Source: Thiorhodococcus drewsii AZ1
Lineage (GTDB): Bacteria; Pseudomonadota; Gammaproteobacteria; Chromatiales; Chromatiaceae
Assembly (NCBI RefSeq): GCF_000224065.1
Contig: NZ_AFWT01000001.1
Span: 235,503 to 299,502, forward strand
DNA: 64,000 nt
Reading direction: 5' to 3'
Shown here: in pieces, positions 28,883 to 38,201 of the stretch
How the letters are laid out: each line of letters opens with the position of its first letter
How positions within the stretch are numbered: the first letter of the stretch is position 1
Position numbers and translations under genes: made by a program
The notes under the pieces: model-generated
The model's input: only the letters and a program-made list of their open reading frames with translations
Databases searched by the model: none
Told to the model about the DNA's origin: nothing

Positions 28883-29635
28883 ATGATCGAATCCCATGAT
28901 TTGGTCGCCTATTGCGACCGTCTGCTCGATGCCGGACGTTTCTCCGACTACGCCCCCAATGGCCTGCAGGTCGAGGGGAATCGTCCGATACGCTCTCTCG
29001 TGACTGGCGTGACCGCGAGCGCCGCGCTCATCGACGCCGCTATCCAAGAGGGCGCGGATGCCATCCTGGTGCATCATGGTTGGTTCTGGAAGAATGAGAA
29101 TCCCTGCTTGACTGGAATCAAGGGGCGGCGCGCACGTGCCATACTGGAGGCCGGGATCACTCTGCTGGCCTACCATCTTCCGCTCGATGCCCATGCTGAA
29201 CTTGGCAACAATGCGCGGCTTGCGGTCGAGCTCGACATCCGTGGTGCGGAACCATCGGGAGTTGGTAACGGTCTAGTGTGGGTTGGTCGGCTATCCGCTC
29301 CCATGACCGCCGAGTCGTTCGCCAGCAAAGTGACGCAACGGTTGGGGCGGGAGGTCGTGATGGTCGGTCGACGCTCGGGGCAACTCGAGCGAATCGCATG
29401 GTGCTCCGGCGGGGGGCAGGGATATCTGGAGCAGGCGGTCGCCTTGGGGGCTGACGTCTTCTTGAGCGGCGAACTCTCTGAGCAGACCGCGCATGTGGCG
29501 CGCGAGTCGGATGTCTGTTATCTCGCCGCCGGTCATCACGCTACGGAGCGTTACGGTGTTCAGGCGCTCGGTACACATCTAGCCGAGCATTTTGGTCTGC
29601 GGCATCGTTACATCGAGATCGATAATCCAGCTTGA
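28883..29635 (+). CDS. Nif3/YbgI-like dinuclear metal-centre protein
   Basis: A 250-residue member of the Nif3 family (E. coli YbgI, annotated as GTP cyclohydrolase 1 type 2 homologue); the true substrate is not settled. Metal-binding motifs are present: ILVHHGWFWKN near the N-terminus, LLAYHLPLDAH, and GHHATERYG near the end. FSDYAPNGLQVEG is the usual N-terminal family stretch. I chose ATG 28883. In many proteobacteria this gene lies just before petA, as here. Confidence 0.9.
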   Translation: MIESHDLVAYCDRLLDAGRFSDYAPNGLQVEGNRPIRSLVTGVTASAALIDAAIQEGADAILVHHGWFWKNENPCLTGIKGRRARAILEAGITLLAYHLPLDAHAELGNNARLAVELDIRGAEPSGVGNGLVWVGRLSAPMTAESFASKVTQRLGREVVMVGRRSGQLERIAWCSGGGQGYLEQAVALGADVFLSGELSEQTAHVARESDVCYLAAGHHATERYGVQALGTHLAEHFGLRHRYIEIDNPA

Positions 29636-29841
29636 TTGGCCACGGTAATAGCCTATAGACCTACAGTTTTTAGGTTTTTCCCTTGACCTATCCTGCTGGA
29701 ATCGAAGAGAATGCGCGGTCGATTTTATAGTCAGTCGTCATATTCTCAACCCTTTCCACCTGAACGTTTCATCCAAGCTGCGTGGGGTGCTTGCCTGGGA
29801 TGCCTTGGGCAGTGCTCGCATCAGCCGGGGGATATTGGCCT

Positions 29842-30435
29842 ATGAGCGCGCAAGGCGTGAATACAAGTAGGCGACGAGTGCTCGTCGCCGCGACCAGCGT
29901 GGTCGGTGCCGTGGGTGCCGGTTACGCGCTCGTACCGTTCGTCGCATCAATGAACCCGAGCGCCCGTGCTCGGGCAGCCGGTGCGCCGGTTGAGGCGGAC
30001 ATCAGTAAACTGGAGCCGGGGGCGCTGCTGCGCGTCAAGTGGCGCGGCAAGCCGGTCTGGGTGGTGCACCGTACGCCAGAGATGATCGATGCGTTGCCGA
30101 GCAACGATCCCAGACTGGTCGACCCCACGTCCGAAGTGGATCACCAGCCGTCCTATTGCAAGAACCCCTCGCGCTCGATCAAGCCAGAATATCTGGTGGC
30201 CATCGGTATCTGTACCCATTTGGGCTGTTCGCCGACCTACCGTCCCGAGTTCGCTCCCGATGATCTCGGACCCGAATGGAAGGGTGGCTTCCACTGCCCC
30301 TGCCATGGTTCGCGTTTCGATCTGGCGGCTCGCGTGTTCAAGAACGTGCCGGCACCGACCAACCTCTGGATTCCGAAGCACGTCTATCTCAACGATAACA
30401 CCATCCTCATTGGTGAAGATCGAGGAACGGCCTGA
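29842..30435 (+). CDS. petA: Rieske iron-sulfur subunit of cytochrome bc1
   Basis: PetA carries the 2Fe-2S cluster that takes electrons from quinol. It has 197 residues: a Tat-like signal anchor (TSRRRVLVAATSVVGAVGAGYA), then the cluster-binding boxes CTHLGC and CPCHGS with a disulfide-forming Cys in each. I chose ATG 29842, ten bases after a ggggga box; an ATG at 29782 gives an unconserved extension. The stop overlaps petB start by one base (tgatg). Confidence 0.96.
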   Translation: MSAQGVNTSRRRVLVAATSVVGAVGAGYALVPFVASMNPSARARAAGAPVEADISKLEPGALLRVKWRGKPVWVVHRTPEMIDALPSNDPRLVDPTSEVDHQPSYCKNPSRSIKPEYLVAIGICTHLGCSPTYRPEFAPDDLGPEWKGGFHCPCHGSRFDLAARVFKNVPAPTNLWIPKHVYLNDNTILIGEDRGTA

Positions 30436-31679
30436 TGAGTGCTGAAAAGACCGAAAACCTCAGTTGGATCGACAAGCGATTCCCGCTCACGGAGACCTGG
30501 CGCGCCCACCTCTCCGAATATTTCGCTCCGAAGAACCTCAACTTCTGGTCCTTCTTCGGCTCGCTGGCCATCCTGACGCTCGTCATGCAGATCGTCACCG
30601 GTATCTGGCTGGCCATGAACTACAAGCCGGATGCGACCCTCGCCTTCGCATCGGTCGAATACATCATGCGTGATGTCGACTGGGGCTGGCTGATCCGCTA
30701 CATGCACTCCACCGGTGCCTCGGCCTTCTTCATCGTCATCTATATGCACATGTTCCGTGCCTTGCTGTGGGGTTCCTACCGCAAGCCACGCGAGCTTTTG
30801 TGGATGATCGGTGTGGTCATCTATCTGGCGATGATGGCAACCGCCTTCTTCGGCTATCTGCTGCCCTGGGGGCAGATGTCCTACTGGGGGGCGCAGGTTA
30901 TCGTCAACCTCTTTGCCGCAGTGCCGGTGATCGGCGATGACCTCTCGGTCTGGGTGCGTGGCGACTACGTGATCTCCGACGCGACCCTGAACCGCTTCTT
31001 CGCGTTCCACTTCCTGCTGCCCTTCGTGCTCGTCGGTCTGGTGTTCCTGCACATTGTCGCGCTGCACCACGTCGGTTCGAACAACCCCGACGGTATCGAG
31101 ATCAAGCAAGGTCCGAAAGGCAACCGCTGGAGCGACAAGGCCCCGGCCGATGGCATTCCCTTCCATCCCTACTACACCGTCAAGGATCTGATGGGCGTCG
31201 TGGTCTTCCTGGCGCTGTTCTCGGTGGTCATGTTCTTCATGCCAACCTTTGGCGGCATCTTCCTCGAAGCTCCGAACTTCCAGCCTGCCAACCCGATGCA
31301 GACCCCGCCGCACATCGCGCCGGTCTGGTACTTCACGCCCTTCTACGCCATGTTGCGTGCGATTCCGCCGATGTGGAACTCCCAGTTCCCGGGCGTCGTC
31401 GTCATGTTTGGCGCGATCCTGATCCTGTTCGCGTTGCCTTGGCTCGATCGCAGCCCAGCGAAGTCGATGCGTTACAAGGGGCCGATTTTCAAGGTGGCTA
31501 CCGCCGTCTTCGCCGTGTCCTTTGTGATGTTGGCCTGGCTGGGTATGCAGCCTGCATCGGACTTCTATACCCTGCTTTCGCAGATCTTTACTGGGCTGTA
31601 CTTCGCCTTCTTCCTCTTGATGCCGATCTATAGCTCGATCGATAAGACCAAGCCCGTCCCAGAGAGGGTGACCTCATGA
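30435..31679 (+). CDS. petB: Cytochrome b of the bc1 complex
   Basis: A 414-residue membrane protein holding two b hemes and the quinol sites. Heme-ligand His pairs are visible in helix B (WLIRYMHSTGASAFF and YMHMFRALLWGSYRKPREL) and helix D (RFFAFHFLLPF, HIVALHHVGSNNP); the Qo-site PDWY-type motif appears as PVWYF after the PPHIA segment. It is translationally coupled to petA and overlaps petC by four bases (ATGA). In a purple sulfur bacterium it closes cyclic electron flow. Confidence 0.97.
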   Translation: MSAEKTENLSWIDKRFPLTETWRAHLSEYFAPKNLNFWSFFGSLAILTLVMQIVTGIWLAMNYKPDATLAFASVEYIMRDVDWGWLIRYMHSTGASAFFIVIYMHMFRALLWGSYRKPRELLWMIGVVIYLAMMATAFFGYLLPWGQMSYWGAQVIVNLFAAVPVIGDDLSVWVRGDYVISDATLNRFFAFHFLLPFVLVGLVFLHIVALHHVGSNNPDGIEIKQGPKGNRWSDKAPADGIPFHPYYTVKDLMGVVVFLALFSVVMFFMPTFGGIFLEAPNFQPANPMQTPPHIAPVWYFTPFYAMLRAIPPMWNSQFPGVVVMFGAILILFALPWLDRSPAKSMRYKGPIFKVATAVFAVSFVMLAWLGMQPASDFYTLLSQIFTGLYFAFFLLMPIYSSIDKTKPVPERVTS

Positions 31680-32407
31680 GAAAAGTGATCATCGCCGCCC
31701 TGTTGCTCTTGGCTCCGGGCTTGTTGCTGGCTTCAGAGACCGCTCACCTCGAGAATGCCGACATCGATCTGCGCGATCAGGCCTCGTTGCAGCGTGGCGC
31801 GAAATATTTTGTCAACTACTGCATGGGCTGCCATTCGCTGCAGTACATGCGCTACAACCGTCTGGCAAAGGACTTGGGGATCGACACGGTCTCGCTGCGT
31901 GAGAATCTGCTCTTCGGCGACGCCAAGGCGGGCGACCTCATGACCAAGTCCATGCGTGACGAGGACGCACTCAAGTGGTTTGGCGTGGTTCCGCCGGATC
32001 TGACGCTGGTCACCCGCTGGCGCTCTCCGGATTGGGTCTACACCTATCTGAAGAGCTTCTACTTGGACGATACCCGTCCGTACGGCGTGAACAACGTCCT
32101 CTTCCCTCTGGTCGGTATGCCCGATGTGCTGGGCGATCTCCAGGGCAAGCAGGAGGCCATCATGTCTCCGCCGCACGAGCCGGGTGGCGAGCCCATGGTG
32201 ACCGGCGTCAAGCTGATCGAGCAGGGTTCGCTGTCGCCTGAGGAGTTTGACTCCATGGTGCGGGACATTACCGCCTTCCTGACCTACGCGGGAGAGCCGA
32301 TCCAGCTCGAACGTCAGCGTCTGGGCTTCTATGTCCTGCTGTTCCTTGGTCTGCTCTTCATCCCTGCGTATCTCCTGAAGAAGGAATTCTGGAGAGACGT
32401 TCACTGA
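31676..32407 (+). CDS. petC: Cytochrome c1 of the bc1 complex
   Basis: A 243-residue protein with a cleavable signal peptide (LLLLAPGLLLAS), the c-type heme site CMGCH (residues 49-53), the axial Met in LVGMPDVL and a C-terminal membrane anchor (LLFLGLLFIPAYLL). It is the last gene of petABC. It passes electrons from the Rieske protein to a soluble carrier. Confidence 0.96.
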   Translation: MRKVIIAALLLLAPGLLLASETAHLENADIDLRDQASLQRGAKYFVNYCMGCHSLQYMRYNRLAKDLGIDTVSLRENLLFGDAKAGDLMTKSMRDEDALKWFGVVPPDLTLVTRWRSPDWVYTYLKSFYLDDTRPYGVNNVLFPLVGMPDVLGDLQGKQEAIMSPPHEPGGEPMVTGVKLIEQGSLSPEEFDSMVRDITAFLTYAGEPIQLERQRLGFYVLLFLGLLFIPAYLLKKEFWRDVH

Positions 32408-32423
32408 TTGGATGAGCCCTGAC

Positions 32424-32449
32424 ACGGCCCTTGTTTCGGCAAGGGCCGT
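32424..32449 (+). terminator. Hairpin after petC
   Basis: A 10-base-pair stem (acggcccttg and caagggccgt) with a 6-base loop lies 17 bases after the petC stop. No T-run follows, only a tg-repeat, so it may be partial. The rest of the 324-base spacer to sspA holds no gene I can recognise. Confidence 0.5.
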
Positions 32450-32731
32450 TGTGTGTGTGCCGACCTTTTTTCAGCGTTTGATCCTGGTATTTCCGCATCT
32501 CAATGCGGATCGCGCGTAAAATTCTTTATGCGCTGTCGTCTTGGAAGGTATATCCTCCAGCCCCGAGTGGCCTGATCGAATTGACTGGTTCGGCATCGGA
32601 TCGGGGATCCTCGACCAGTGTTGTACCGCCGTACCGAACGGCGACTTTTTCGAAGGCCGACAGGGATAGATCGGCATCAGCAATCCAATCGAGCCCTGCC
32701 GGGCTCAGCCTCAGTGCTGGAGAAGGGACGA

Positions 32732-33355
32732 ATGGCAGTGGCTGCAAGCAGACGAGCTGTGATGACCTTATTTTCTGATCCCGTTTGTCCCTATTGCCAT
32801 CGGGTCAGGATGGTGCTTGCCGAGAAGGGAATTGCCGTCGAAGTCGTGGATGTCGACGCGCACGCATTGCCCGACGAGGTCATGGACTTCAATCCCTATG
32901 GCACGGTTCCGACCTTTGTGGACCGGGATCTGCGTCTCTACGAGTCGCGGATCATCATGGAATATCTTGACGAGCGTTTCCCTCACCCCCCCTTGCTTCC
33001 GGTCGATCCGGTCTCGCGCGCCAACGCGCGGCTCTTCATGTACCGCGTCGATCGCGATTGGTACTCCCTGATGGGACGTATCCGCATGGGCAGCGACGAG
33101 GAGGCGGCTCAGGCCCGCAAGGAACTTCGTGAGAGCCTGACTGTGACGGCCCCCATTTTTACCGCTCACTCCTTCTTCATGAGCGACGAATTCTCGCTAG
33201 TCGATTGTTGTGTGGCCCCCCTTCTGTGGCGGCTTCCCTTGCTCGACATCGAGTTGCCGCCTCAGGCGGATGCGGTGCGGGCCTATATGAAGCGGATCTT
33301 TTCCTGGGATGCCTTCCGTCAGAGTCTGACCGAGGCGGAAAAGGAGATGGTTTAG
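32732..33355 (+). CDS. sspA: Stringent starvation protein A (GST-like RNA polymerase-associated protein)
   Basis: SspA binds RNA polymerase in stress; it has a glutathione S-transferase fold without that activity. The 207 residues include the thioredoxin-like N-terminal part (MTLFSDPVCPYCHRVRMVLAEKG, FNPYGTVPTFVDRDLRLYESRII), the C-terminal helical domain, and the SspA-type EYLDERFPHPPLLPVDP. I chose ATG 32732 with an agaaggg box; the frame is open further upstream but that part is unconserved. It precedes sspB, the usual arrangement, after petABC. Confidence 0.92.
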   Translation: MAVAASRRAVMTLFSDPVCPYCHRVRMVLAEKGIAVEVVDVDAHALPDEVMDFNPYGTVPTFVDRDLRLYESRIIMEYLDERFPHPPLLPVDPVSRANARLFMYRVDRDWYSLMGRIRMGSDEEAAQARKELRESLTVTAPIFTAHSFFMSDEFSLVDCCVAPLLWRLPLLDIELPPQADAVRAYMKRIFSWDAFRQSLTEAEKEMV

Positions 33356-33366
33356 GGTCCGAACTG

Positions 33367-33864
33367 ATGATTGACGATACCGATAGCATGACTTCCAGCA
33401 AGCCTTATCTGATCCGGGCGATCCACGAGTGGATCCTCGATAACCAGATGACGCCCCATCTGGTGGTGGATGCCAACTATCCGGATACCTGCGTGCCTGT
33501 GGAGTTCGTAGATGGCGGGCGTATCGTGCTCAATATCTCCCCGGGTGCGGTTCGCGGTCTCGTGATCGGTAACGATTGGATTCAGTTCAACGCGCGCTTC
33601 AACGGTATCGCCCGCGAGATCATGGTCCCCTGCGAGGCCGTGGTCGGGATCTTCACCCGCGAGAATGGTCAGGGAATGGTGTTTCCCGATCCGCACTATC
33701 CCGCAGAGGGCGAGGACGCTGCGACTGATGCGCCACCCCAAAGCGCCGGTCCGACGCTCAGGCCGGTCGAGGCATCCACCAGCGTGGAGTCCAAGGGCGG
33801 TCCGGATGACGACGGTGGTAAGGGAAAAGGCAAGGGCGGGCCGACGCTCAAGCTGGTCAAGTAA
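33367..33864 (+). CDS. sspB: ClpXP adaptor SspB
   Basis: SspB hands ssrA-tagged proteins to ClpXP. The 165-residue protein has the family domain at 8-115 (SKPYLIRAIHEWILDNQMTPHLVVDA, ISPGAVRGLVIGNDWIQFNARF, VPCEAVVGIFTRENGQGM), a variable acidic linker, and the C-terminal ClpX-binding tail ending LKLVK. ATG 33367 is chosen; ATG 33388 (MTSSKPYLIRA) is a possible shorter start. It begins 11 bases after sspA. Confidence 0.94.
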   Translation: MIDDTDSMTSSKPYLIRAIHEWILDNQMTPHLVVDANYPDTCVPVEFVDGGRIVLNISPGAVRGLVIGNDWIQFNARFNGIAREIMVPCEAVVGIFTRENGQGMVFPDPHYPAEGEDAATDAPPQSAGPTLRPVEASTSVESKGGPDDDGGKGKGKGGPTLKLVK

Positions 33865-33893
33865 TTCGCCGAAACGGATCGGATCGCGCGCGA

Positions 33894-34208
33894 TCAGGCG
33901 TCGCCGATCCGGGTTGGCAGCCCGAAGCTCAGCTCCTCCAATTGCAGGCCTCGCATCACCAGATACCCGTTGCGCCGGCCGGTTCCTTCCTCGCTGAAGT
34001 CGAAGCGGTAGACACGGCGTAGCCGCAGTCCCTCGGATCTCCAGGATAGACCCAAATGGCGCAGTGCGATGGCCTGGTCGAGCAGCTGCACCTCGTGTCG
34101 CGCGCAGGCCGCCTGGCAGATTCCCACCGCGATCTCACGCGCCCGCAGACTATCCAGCCAGAACCAGCCGATTAGCAGTAACAGAAGAATCGCGAACAGG
34201 TTATCCAT
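33894..34208 (-). CDS. DUF3301 family small membrane protein
   Basis: A 104-residue protein with a single N-terminal membrane helix (LFAILLLLLIGWFWLDSL), then REIAVGICQAACARHEVQLLDQAIAL and a strand-rich end with RRVYRFDFSEEGTGRRNGYLVMRG. This is the DUF3301 pattern, a family of unknown function common in gammaproteobacteria. It faces sspB tail to tail and diverges from the next small lipoprotein. Confidence 0.8.
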   Translation of the reverse strand: MDNLFAILLLLLIGWFWLDSLRAREIAVGICQAACARHEVQLLDQAIALRHLGLSWRSEGLRLRRVYRFDFSEEGTGRRNGYLVMRGLQLEELSFGLPTRIGDA

Positions 34209-34231
34209 ATCGGCAGCATTGAGGGGGGCGA

Positions 34232-34555
34232 ATGAGTCGGACCAGCCGTGGTTTGTTGTCGCTTTTCATCACTTTTGCCATTTCGGCTTGCAACCAGGGC
34301 GATGAGGCGAAGCCGACGTCTTCGTCGGCTTCGGCCCTTTCTTCTTCCCATTCGCTGGGCAGCGAGACCAACGCCGATATCCGTGCCATCAAGGACGCGA
34401 TCGCCGAGGAGCGTCTCGGGCATGCGGAGGGCCTTCTGAACGCGCTCGAGCGTCGCTCCGGCATGCTGTCCGAGGACCAGAGGGCCGAGTTGGAGCGTGT
34501 CTCGGTCATGCTCTCCACGGAGAAAGAGATCAGGGGCATTCCGGGCGCCGACTGA
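34232..34555 (+). CDS. Small predicted lipoprotein
   Basis: A 107-residue protein with a short signal sequence and a lipobox-like FAISAC, so probably lipid-anchored at Cys20. The rest is a Ser-rich linker and a charged helical segment (IRAIKDAIAEERLGHAEGLLNALERR). No family recognised. It shares a divergent promoter region with the DUF3301 gene. Confidence 0.6.
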   Translation: MSRTSRGLLSLFITFAISACNQGDEAKPTSSSASALSSSHSLGSETNADIRAIKDAIAEERLGHAEGLLNALERRSGMLSEDQRAELERVSVMLSTEKEIRGIPGAD

Positions 34556-34598
34556 CCGCCTTGGCTGGGTTCGGGCACCCGGTGGCGCGATGTCCGCG

Positions 34599-35069
34599 TC
34601 ACTCGAAGGCGGGGAGTCCGGATGTGAGCCACCAGGTCTTCTTCTCCGCGTCCCAGCGCCAGATCTGACGGTCAATGAGTGATTTGACGACCTGTCGATC
34701 CTCGTACAGATACTCGATCTGTACGATCTGGGTGGCGATGGCGGCGTCGTCGTCCTCGTCATCGTCGTTCTTCTTCTGGACGCCCGGTGGCTGGACGACG
34801 TCGTAACCGGTGAGACGCAAGCCGGTCAGACTGGGCGGCATTGAGGTGTTCTCGCGCTGATCCGGGTCGACGAAGGCATAGGCGTTTTCGAAATAGCCCC
34901 AACGCAATGCCGACTGATAGCCGTGGGTGGCCGCGCTGAGAGCGATCGCCATTTTGTCCTTTTTGATGCTCCCGCAGCCGGTTGTCACCAGCAGGATCGC
35001 CAGCGCGCAAGTGCCGACGGTCAGGGCGTGACGGCGTAGGCGCGCCGATCTAGGTGTCGGTCCTTTCAT
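34599..35069 (-). CDS. Predicted lipoprotein of unknown function
   Basis: A 156-residue protein with a signal sequence and lipobox LVTTGCGS. The mature part (ALSAATHGYQSALRWGYFENAY, YDVVQPPGV, an Asp-rich patch, then VVKSLIDRQIWRWDAEKKTWWLTSGLP) resembles a nuclear-transport-factor-2-like or SnoaL-like fold seen in small periplasmic lipoproteins. I chose ATG 35069 rather than the longer frame starting at 35114. Function unknown. Confidence 0.65.
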   Translation of the reverse strand: MKGPTPRSARLRRHALTVGTCALAILLVTTGCGSIKKDKMAIALSAATHGYQSALRWGYFENAYAFVDPDQRENTSMPPSLTGLRLTGYDVVQPPGVQKKNDDDEDDDAAIATQIVQIEYLYEDRQVVKSLIDRQIWRWDAEKKTWWLTSGLPAFE

Positions 35070-35294
35070 CGAGACCTCTGTGAAGGTATGCGTGGCGTCA
35101 AGGTGAAACAGCATGCGGCGCGATGATACGGCATCCTCGCCGGAGCACCAACGCGGGAGGCGGGCGGCCTTCGTTCGGTCGCGTCAGGGCGATCGATCGC
35201 GATGCCCGTCCGCTCAACCGTTCGATCCGTGGGGTATGATGCCGCCCTTTGTGTTCCAATCCCCGCACCGGGGATGCCAAATGACAGGATTTTC

Positions 35295-36497
35295 ATGGCT
35301 GAGTCAATCGAACCGCGGCGTGAAATCGTCCTCGACGACGTCCATTTGACCCTGCTCGGGACCGCTCATGTGTCCCGTGTCAGTGCCGATCAGGTGAAAA
35401 AGCTGGTCCAGACCGAGAACTTCGACGCCATCGCAGTCGAGCTCTGTCGCAGTCGCTTCAATGCGCTGATGGACCCCAAATCCCTCTCTCAGATGGATCT
35501 CTTTTCGGTCATCCGCCAGAACCGGGTCTACATGGTGGTGGCCAATCTGGCGCTGTCGGCCTACCAGCAGCGACTCGCCGACCAGTTCGGCATCGAGCCC
35601 GGGTCGGAGCAGCGCACGGCGCTGCGTCTTGCCAAGGAGCGCGATCTGCCGGTCATGCTGATCGACCGCGAGATCGGTATCACGCTCAAGCGCATCTCGG
35701 CCAGCCTCGGATGGTGGAAGCGCTACGGGCTCTTCGCCGGTTTGGTCAGCTCCATGGTGACTGCAGAAGAGGTCACGGAGGACGAGGTCGAGCGGCTGAA
35801 GGAGGGAGACGTTCTGGAGACCACCTTCGCCGAGTTCGCGAGCGATCGCCGCGACCTCTATGTGCCACTGATCGAGGAGCGGGACCAGTACATGGCAGCG
35901 AAGCTGCGGCGCGAGGCGGCCCGGATCGGTGCCCACCGGGTGCTGGCGGTGGTCGGCGTCGGTCACCTGAAGGGAATCGCCGATTCTCTGGAGTCGGAGC
36001 GCTCGGATCCTGCCGTCGTCCTAGAGCGGCTGGAGGAGATTCCTCCGCCAAGCCGCTGGCCCCAGGTGCTGGCCTGGGGCCTGCTCGCGCTGATCATGGC
36101 GGGGTTCGCCTACGGTTTCGCCATCAGCCCCTCCTTCGGATTCGACCTTCTGGTCTCCTGGGCGCTGATCACGGGCAGTCTGTCGGCCCTCGGGACCCTG
36201 CTGGCAGCGGGACATCCGCTGACCATCGTCTCGGCCTTTCTGGCAGCGCCCCTGACCACACTGAATCCGACGTTGGGCGCCGGAATGGTTACCGGGGCGG
36301 TGGAACTCTATCTGCGCAAGCCGAGCGTCGGTGACTTCAGTCGCCTGCGCGCCGACGTTTCCAACTGGAGCGGCTGGTGGCGTAATCGGGTCTCGCGCGT
36401 CTTGCTCGTGTTCCTGCTGAGCACGCTCGGCGCTGCGATCGGGACCTATGTCGCGGGCTTTCACGTTGCCGGACAGCTGCTGCACTCCGGATCCTGA
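35295..36497 (+). CDS. TraB/PrgY family membrane protein
   Basis: A 400-residue protein. Residues about 10-240 form a TraB/PrgY/TIKI-type domain with GTAHVS at the N-terminus, AVELCRSRFNAL, and VVGVGHLKGI near its end, motifs shared with metalloprotease-like TIKI proteins. The C-terminal ~150 residues hold four hydrophobic segments. In Enterococcus, PrgY limits pheromone activity; the bacterial role here is not known. An aggat box precedes ATG 35295. Its stop abuts that of the convergent esterase gene with no base between. Confidence 0.85.
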   Translation: MAESIEPRREIVLDDVHLTLLGTAHVSRVSADQVKKLVQTENFDAIAVELCRSRFNALMDPKSLSQMDLFSVIRQNRVYMVVANLALSAYQQRLADQFGIEPGSEQRTALRLAKERDLPVMLIDREIGITLKRISASLGWWKRYGLFAGLVSSMVTAEEVTEDEVERLKEGDVLETTFAEFASDRRDLYVPLIEERDQYMAAKLRREAARIGAHRVLAVVGVGHLKGIADSLESERSDPAVVLERLEEIPPPSRWPQVLAWGLLALIMAGFAYGFAISPSFGFDLLVSWALITGSLSALGTLLAAGHPLTIVSAFLAAPLTTLNPTLGAGMVTGAVELYLRKPSVGDFSRLRADVSNWSGWWRNRVSRVLLVFLLSTLGAAIGTYVAGFHVAGQLLHSGS

Positions 36498-37091
36498 TTA
36501 TTCCGCGTCGTGGCCCTTCGCGGTCGCTGTGGAGCTCAGATGGTCGCGGAGGATCTCGATGGCCGCGTCCATGTGCTGGAAGGCGTGATCGCCGCCGTCC
36601 CAGACCAGCAGCCGCCCACAGTCTGCATAGAGCCGTTCGGCAATGCGGTAGTCGATCACCTCGTCGCCCCGGTCGAGGAAGAGGGTCGTCGGCGTGCCGT
36701 CGCAGGGCGTCTCGATCCCATACGGGCGAAGGCGTTCGGCGAGATCGGCTGTAAGCACATAGTCCTCGCCGTTCGCGGTGGTCTGGGTCTCCCCGAGTCG
36801 CTCGCCGATGAAGGTCCAGGGGGTGAGCGCCGGATTGATCAGAAATAGGTGGGAAAACGGGAACCGGCGCGCGAGATACTGTCCATAGAAGCCGCCCATG
36901 GAACTGCCGATGACGGCGGGCCGTTGCGGTCGCAGATCCTCGAAGAAGCTCGACAGCCGTGCGATGGCCTCGTCCGGTCGGTGAGGCCTGTAGTCCACCG
37001 CCAGAACCTCGAACGGGGCGAGATGTTCCCTCAATAGGCCGGCCTTGACGGATCGGCTCGAACTGTTGAGGCCGTGAAGATAGACGAGCAC
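36498..37091 (-). CDS. YqiA-like alpha/beta-hydrolase (esterase)
   Basis: A 197-residue UPF0227/YqiA family protein: YLHGLNSSSRSVKA at the start, nucleophile elbow GSSMGGFYGQYLA with Ser, LINPALTPW, and catalytic His in DGGDHAFQHMD. E. coli YqiA hydrolyses short acyl and palmitoyl-CoA esters. It may work with the next gene upstream, 45 bases away on the same strand. Confidence 0.85.
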   Translation of the reverse strand: MLVYLHGLNSSSRSVKAGLLREHLAPFEVLAVDYRPHRPDEAIARLSSFFEDLRPQRPAVIGSSMGGFYGQYLARRFPFSHLFLINPALTPWTFIGERLGETQTTANGEDYVLTADLAERLRPYGIETPCDGTPTTLFLDRGDEVIDYRIAERLYADCGRLLVWDGGDHAFQHMDAAIEILRDHLSSTATAKGHDAE

Positions 37092-37136
37092 GCGGGTCTC
37101 CTGGGCAGGTCTCTGAAATGGACGTTGTTTGGACGT

Positions 37137-38054
37137 TTAGGGTTTCCTGGATTTCGCGAGGAAGGTCCGGTGAAACTGTTCGCAGCGGTCGATGAATTCC
37201 CGGGTGCTTTTGGGCATGGGGACACGCGCGCGGACGATGAAGCTCACCAGGTCCGTGCCCTCACCGAGCAGGCGCGTGCCCTCGACCGCCTCGCGAATGT
37301 CCTCCGTTCCGTGGTTGGCGGGAAGGATGGGCTTGAGGTTGCGGAGTCGCTCGCTGGCGACCACATAGGCCGGCCAGACGTCGAATACGGCCGGATCGGT
37401 CCGCAGGATTTCGCACTTGCGTTTCGCGGCGTCCGTGAGTTCGTCGATGCGCGCGTCCAGGCCGACGATTTGGGTGCTGTCGGCGAAGGTGACCTTCAGC
37501 GCCGAGGCGATGCGATCGACGTCTCGCATGGTCATGGCGATCTTCAGATAGCGGCTGGCGTAGAAATCCTCGATCGGCATCGAGAATGCCTTGAAGGGTT
37601 CGCCCCAGAGTTCGTCGATTCCCTCGTCGCCACCTCGGTGACGCACCATCTTGCCCAGTTCCAGCGCCTCCATCAGACAATGACCGCACTCGCGCATGAG
37701 TGGGTGCTCCGGTGTCACCTCGAGACCGGCGGTCTGCAGATCCACCAGACAGCGGAAGAGGTCGGCGGCGCGGTTGAAGAGTGCGCCGGCCAGCATAGCG
37801 CCGTTGACCCGCTTGCGTTCGGTATCCGTCTCGGCCGCATAGGCGGCTCGGGCCTCCTTGAGACGGGATCCCGGGATGTTGATTCCGTGCTCGACGTGGT
37901 TGAACAGCCGGATCGTCAGAGCCTGGATCAGTTGACGTCGGACCTCGAAGGAGTCCTGAGGCGGGTCGTAATAGTTGATCCAGTACCCCTCATAGTAGAT
38001 CTGAGGGACGCCGTCGAAGACGCGTTTGGCGCCGTTGCTTGGGGGTTGATGCAT
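37137..38054 (-). CDS. Conserved protein of unknown function
   Basis: A 305-residue protein, mostly helical and charged, without signal peptide or membrane segment. It has IYYEGYWINYYDPP near the N-terminus, NRAADLFRCLVDLQ and CGHCLMEALELGKM in the middle. Good coding character and a clear ATG. It is probably co-transcribed with the YqiA-like gene. I do not recognise the family. Confidence 0.6.
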   Translation of the reverse strand: MHQPPSNGAKRVFDGVPQIYYEGYWINYYDPPQDSFEVRRQLIQALTIRLFNHVEHGINIPGSRLKEARAAYAAETDTERKRVNGAMLAGALFNRAADLFRCLVDLQTAGLEVTPEHPLMRECGHCLMEALELGKMVRHRGGDEGIDELWGEPFKAFSMPIEDFYASRYLKIAMTMRDVDRIASALKVTFADSTQIVGLDARIDELTDAAKRKCEILRTDPAVFDVWPAYVVASERLRNLKPILPANHGTEDIREAVEGTRLLGEGTDLVSFIVRARVPMPKSTREFIDRCEQFHRTFLAKSRKP

Positions 38055-38201
38055 AGGTTACATCGAATTCGCGCACGCGATTGAATGTGGCAAGAGGTCG
38101 ATGGGTCGATGGCCTCTTGTGCCCACCGAGCCCGATGGCATGGATCCGGCTGGTCGCGGACGGGTTAGACTATGAGCCACTGACCACCGAGTCGTTGGAA
38201 G

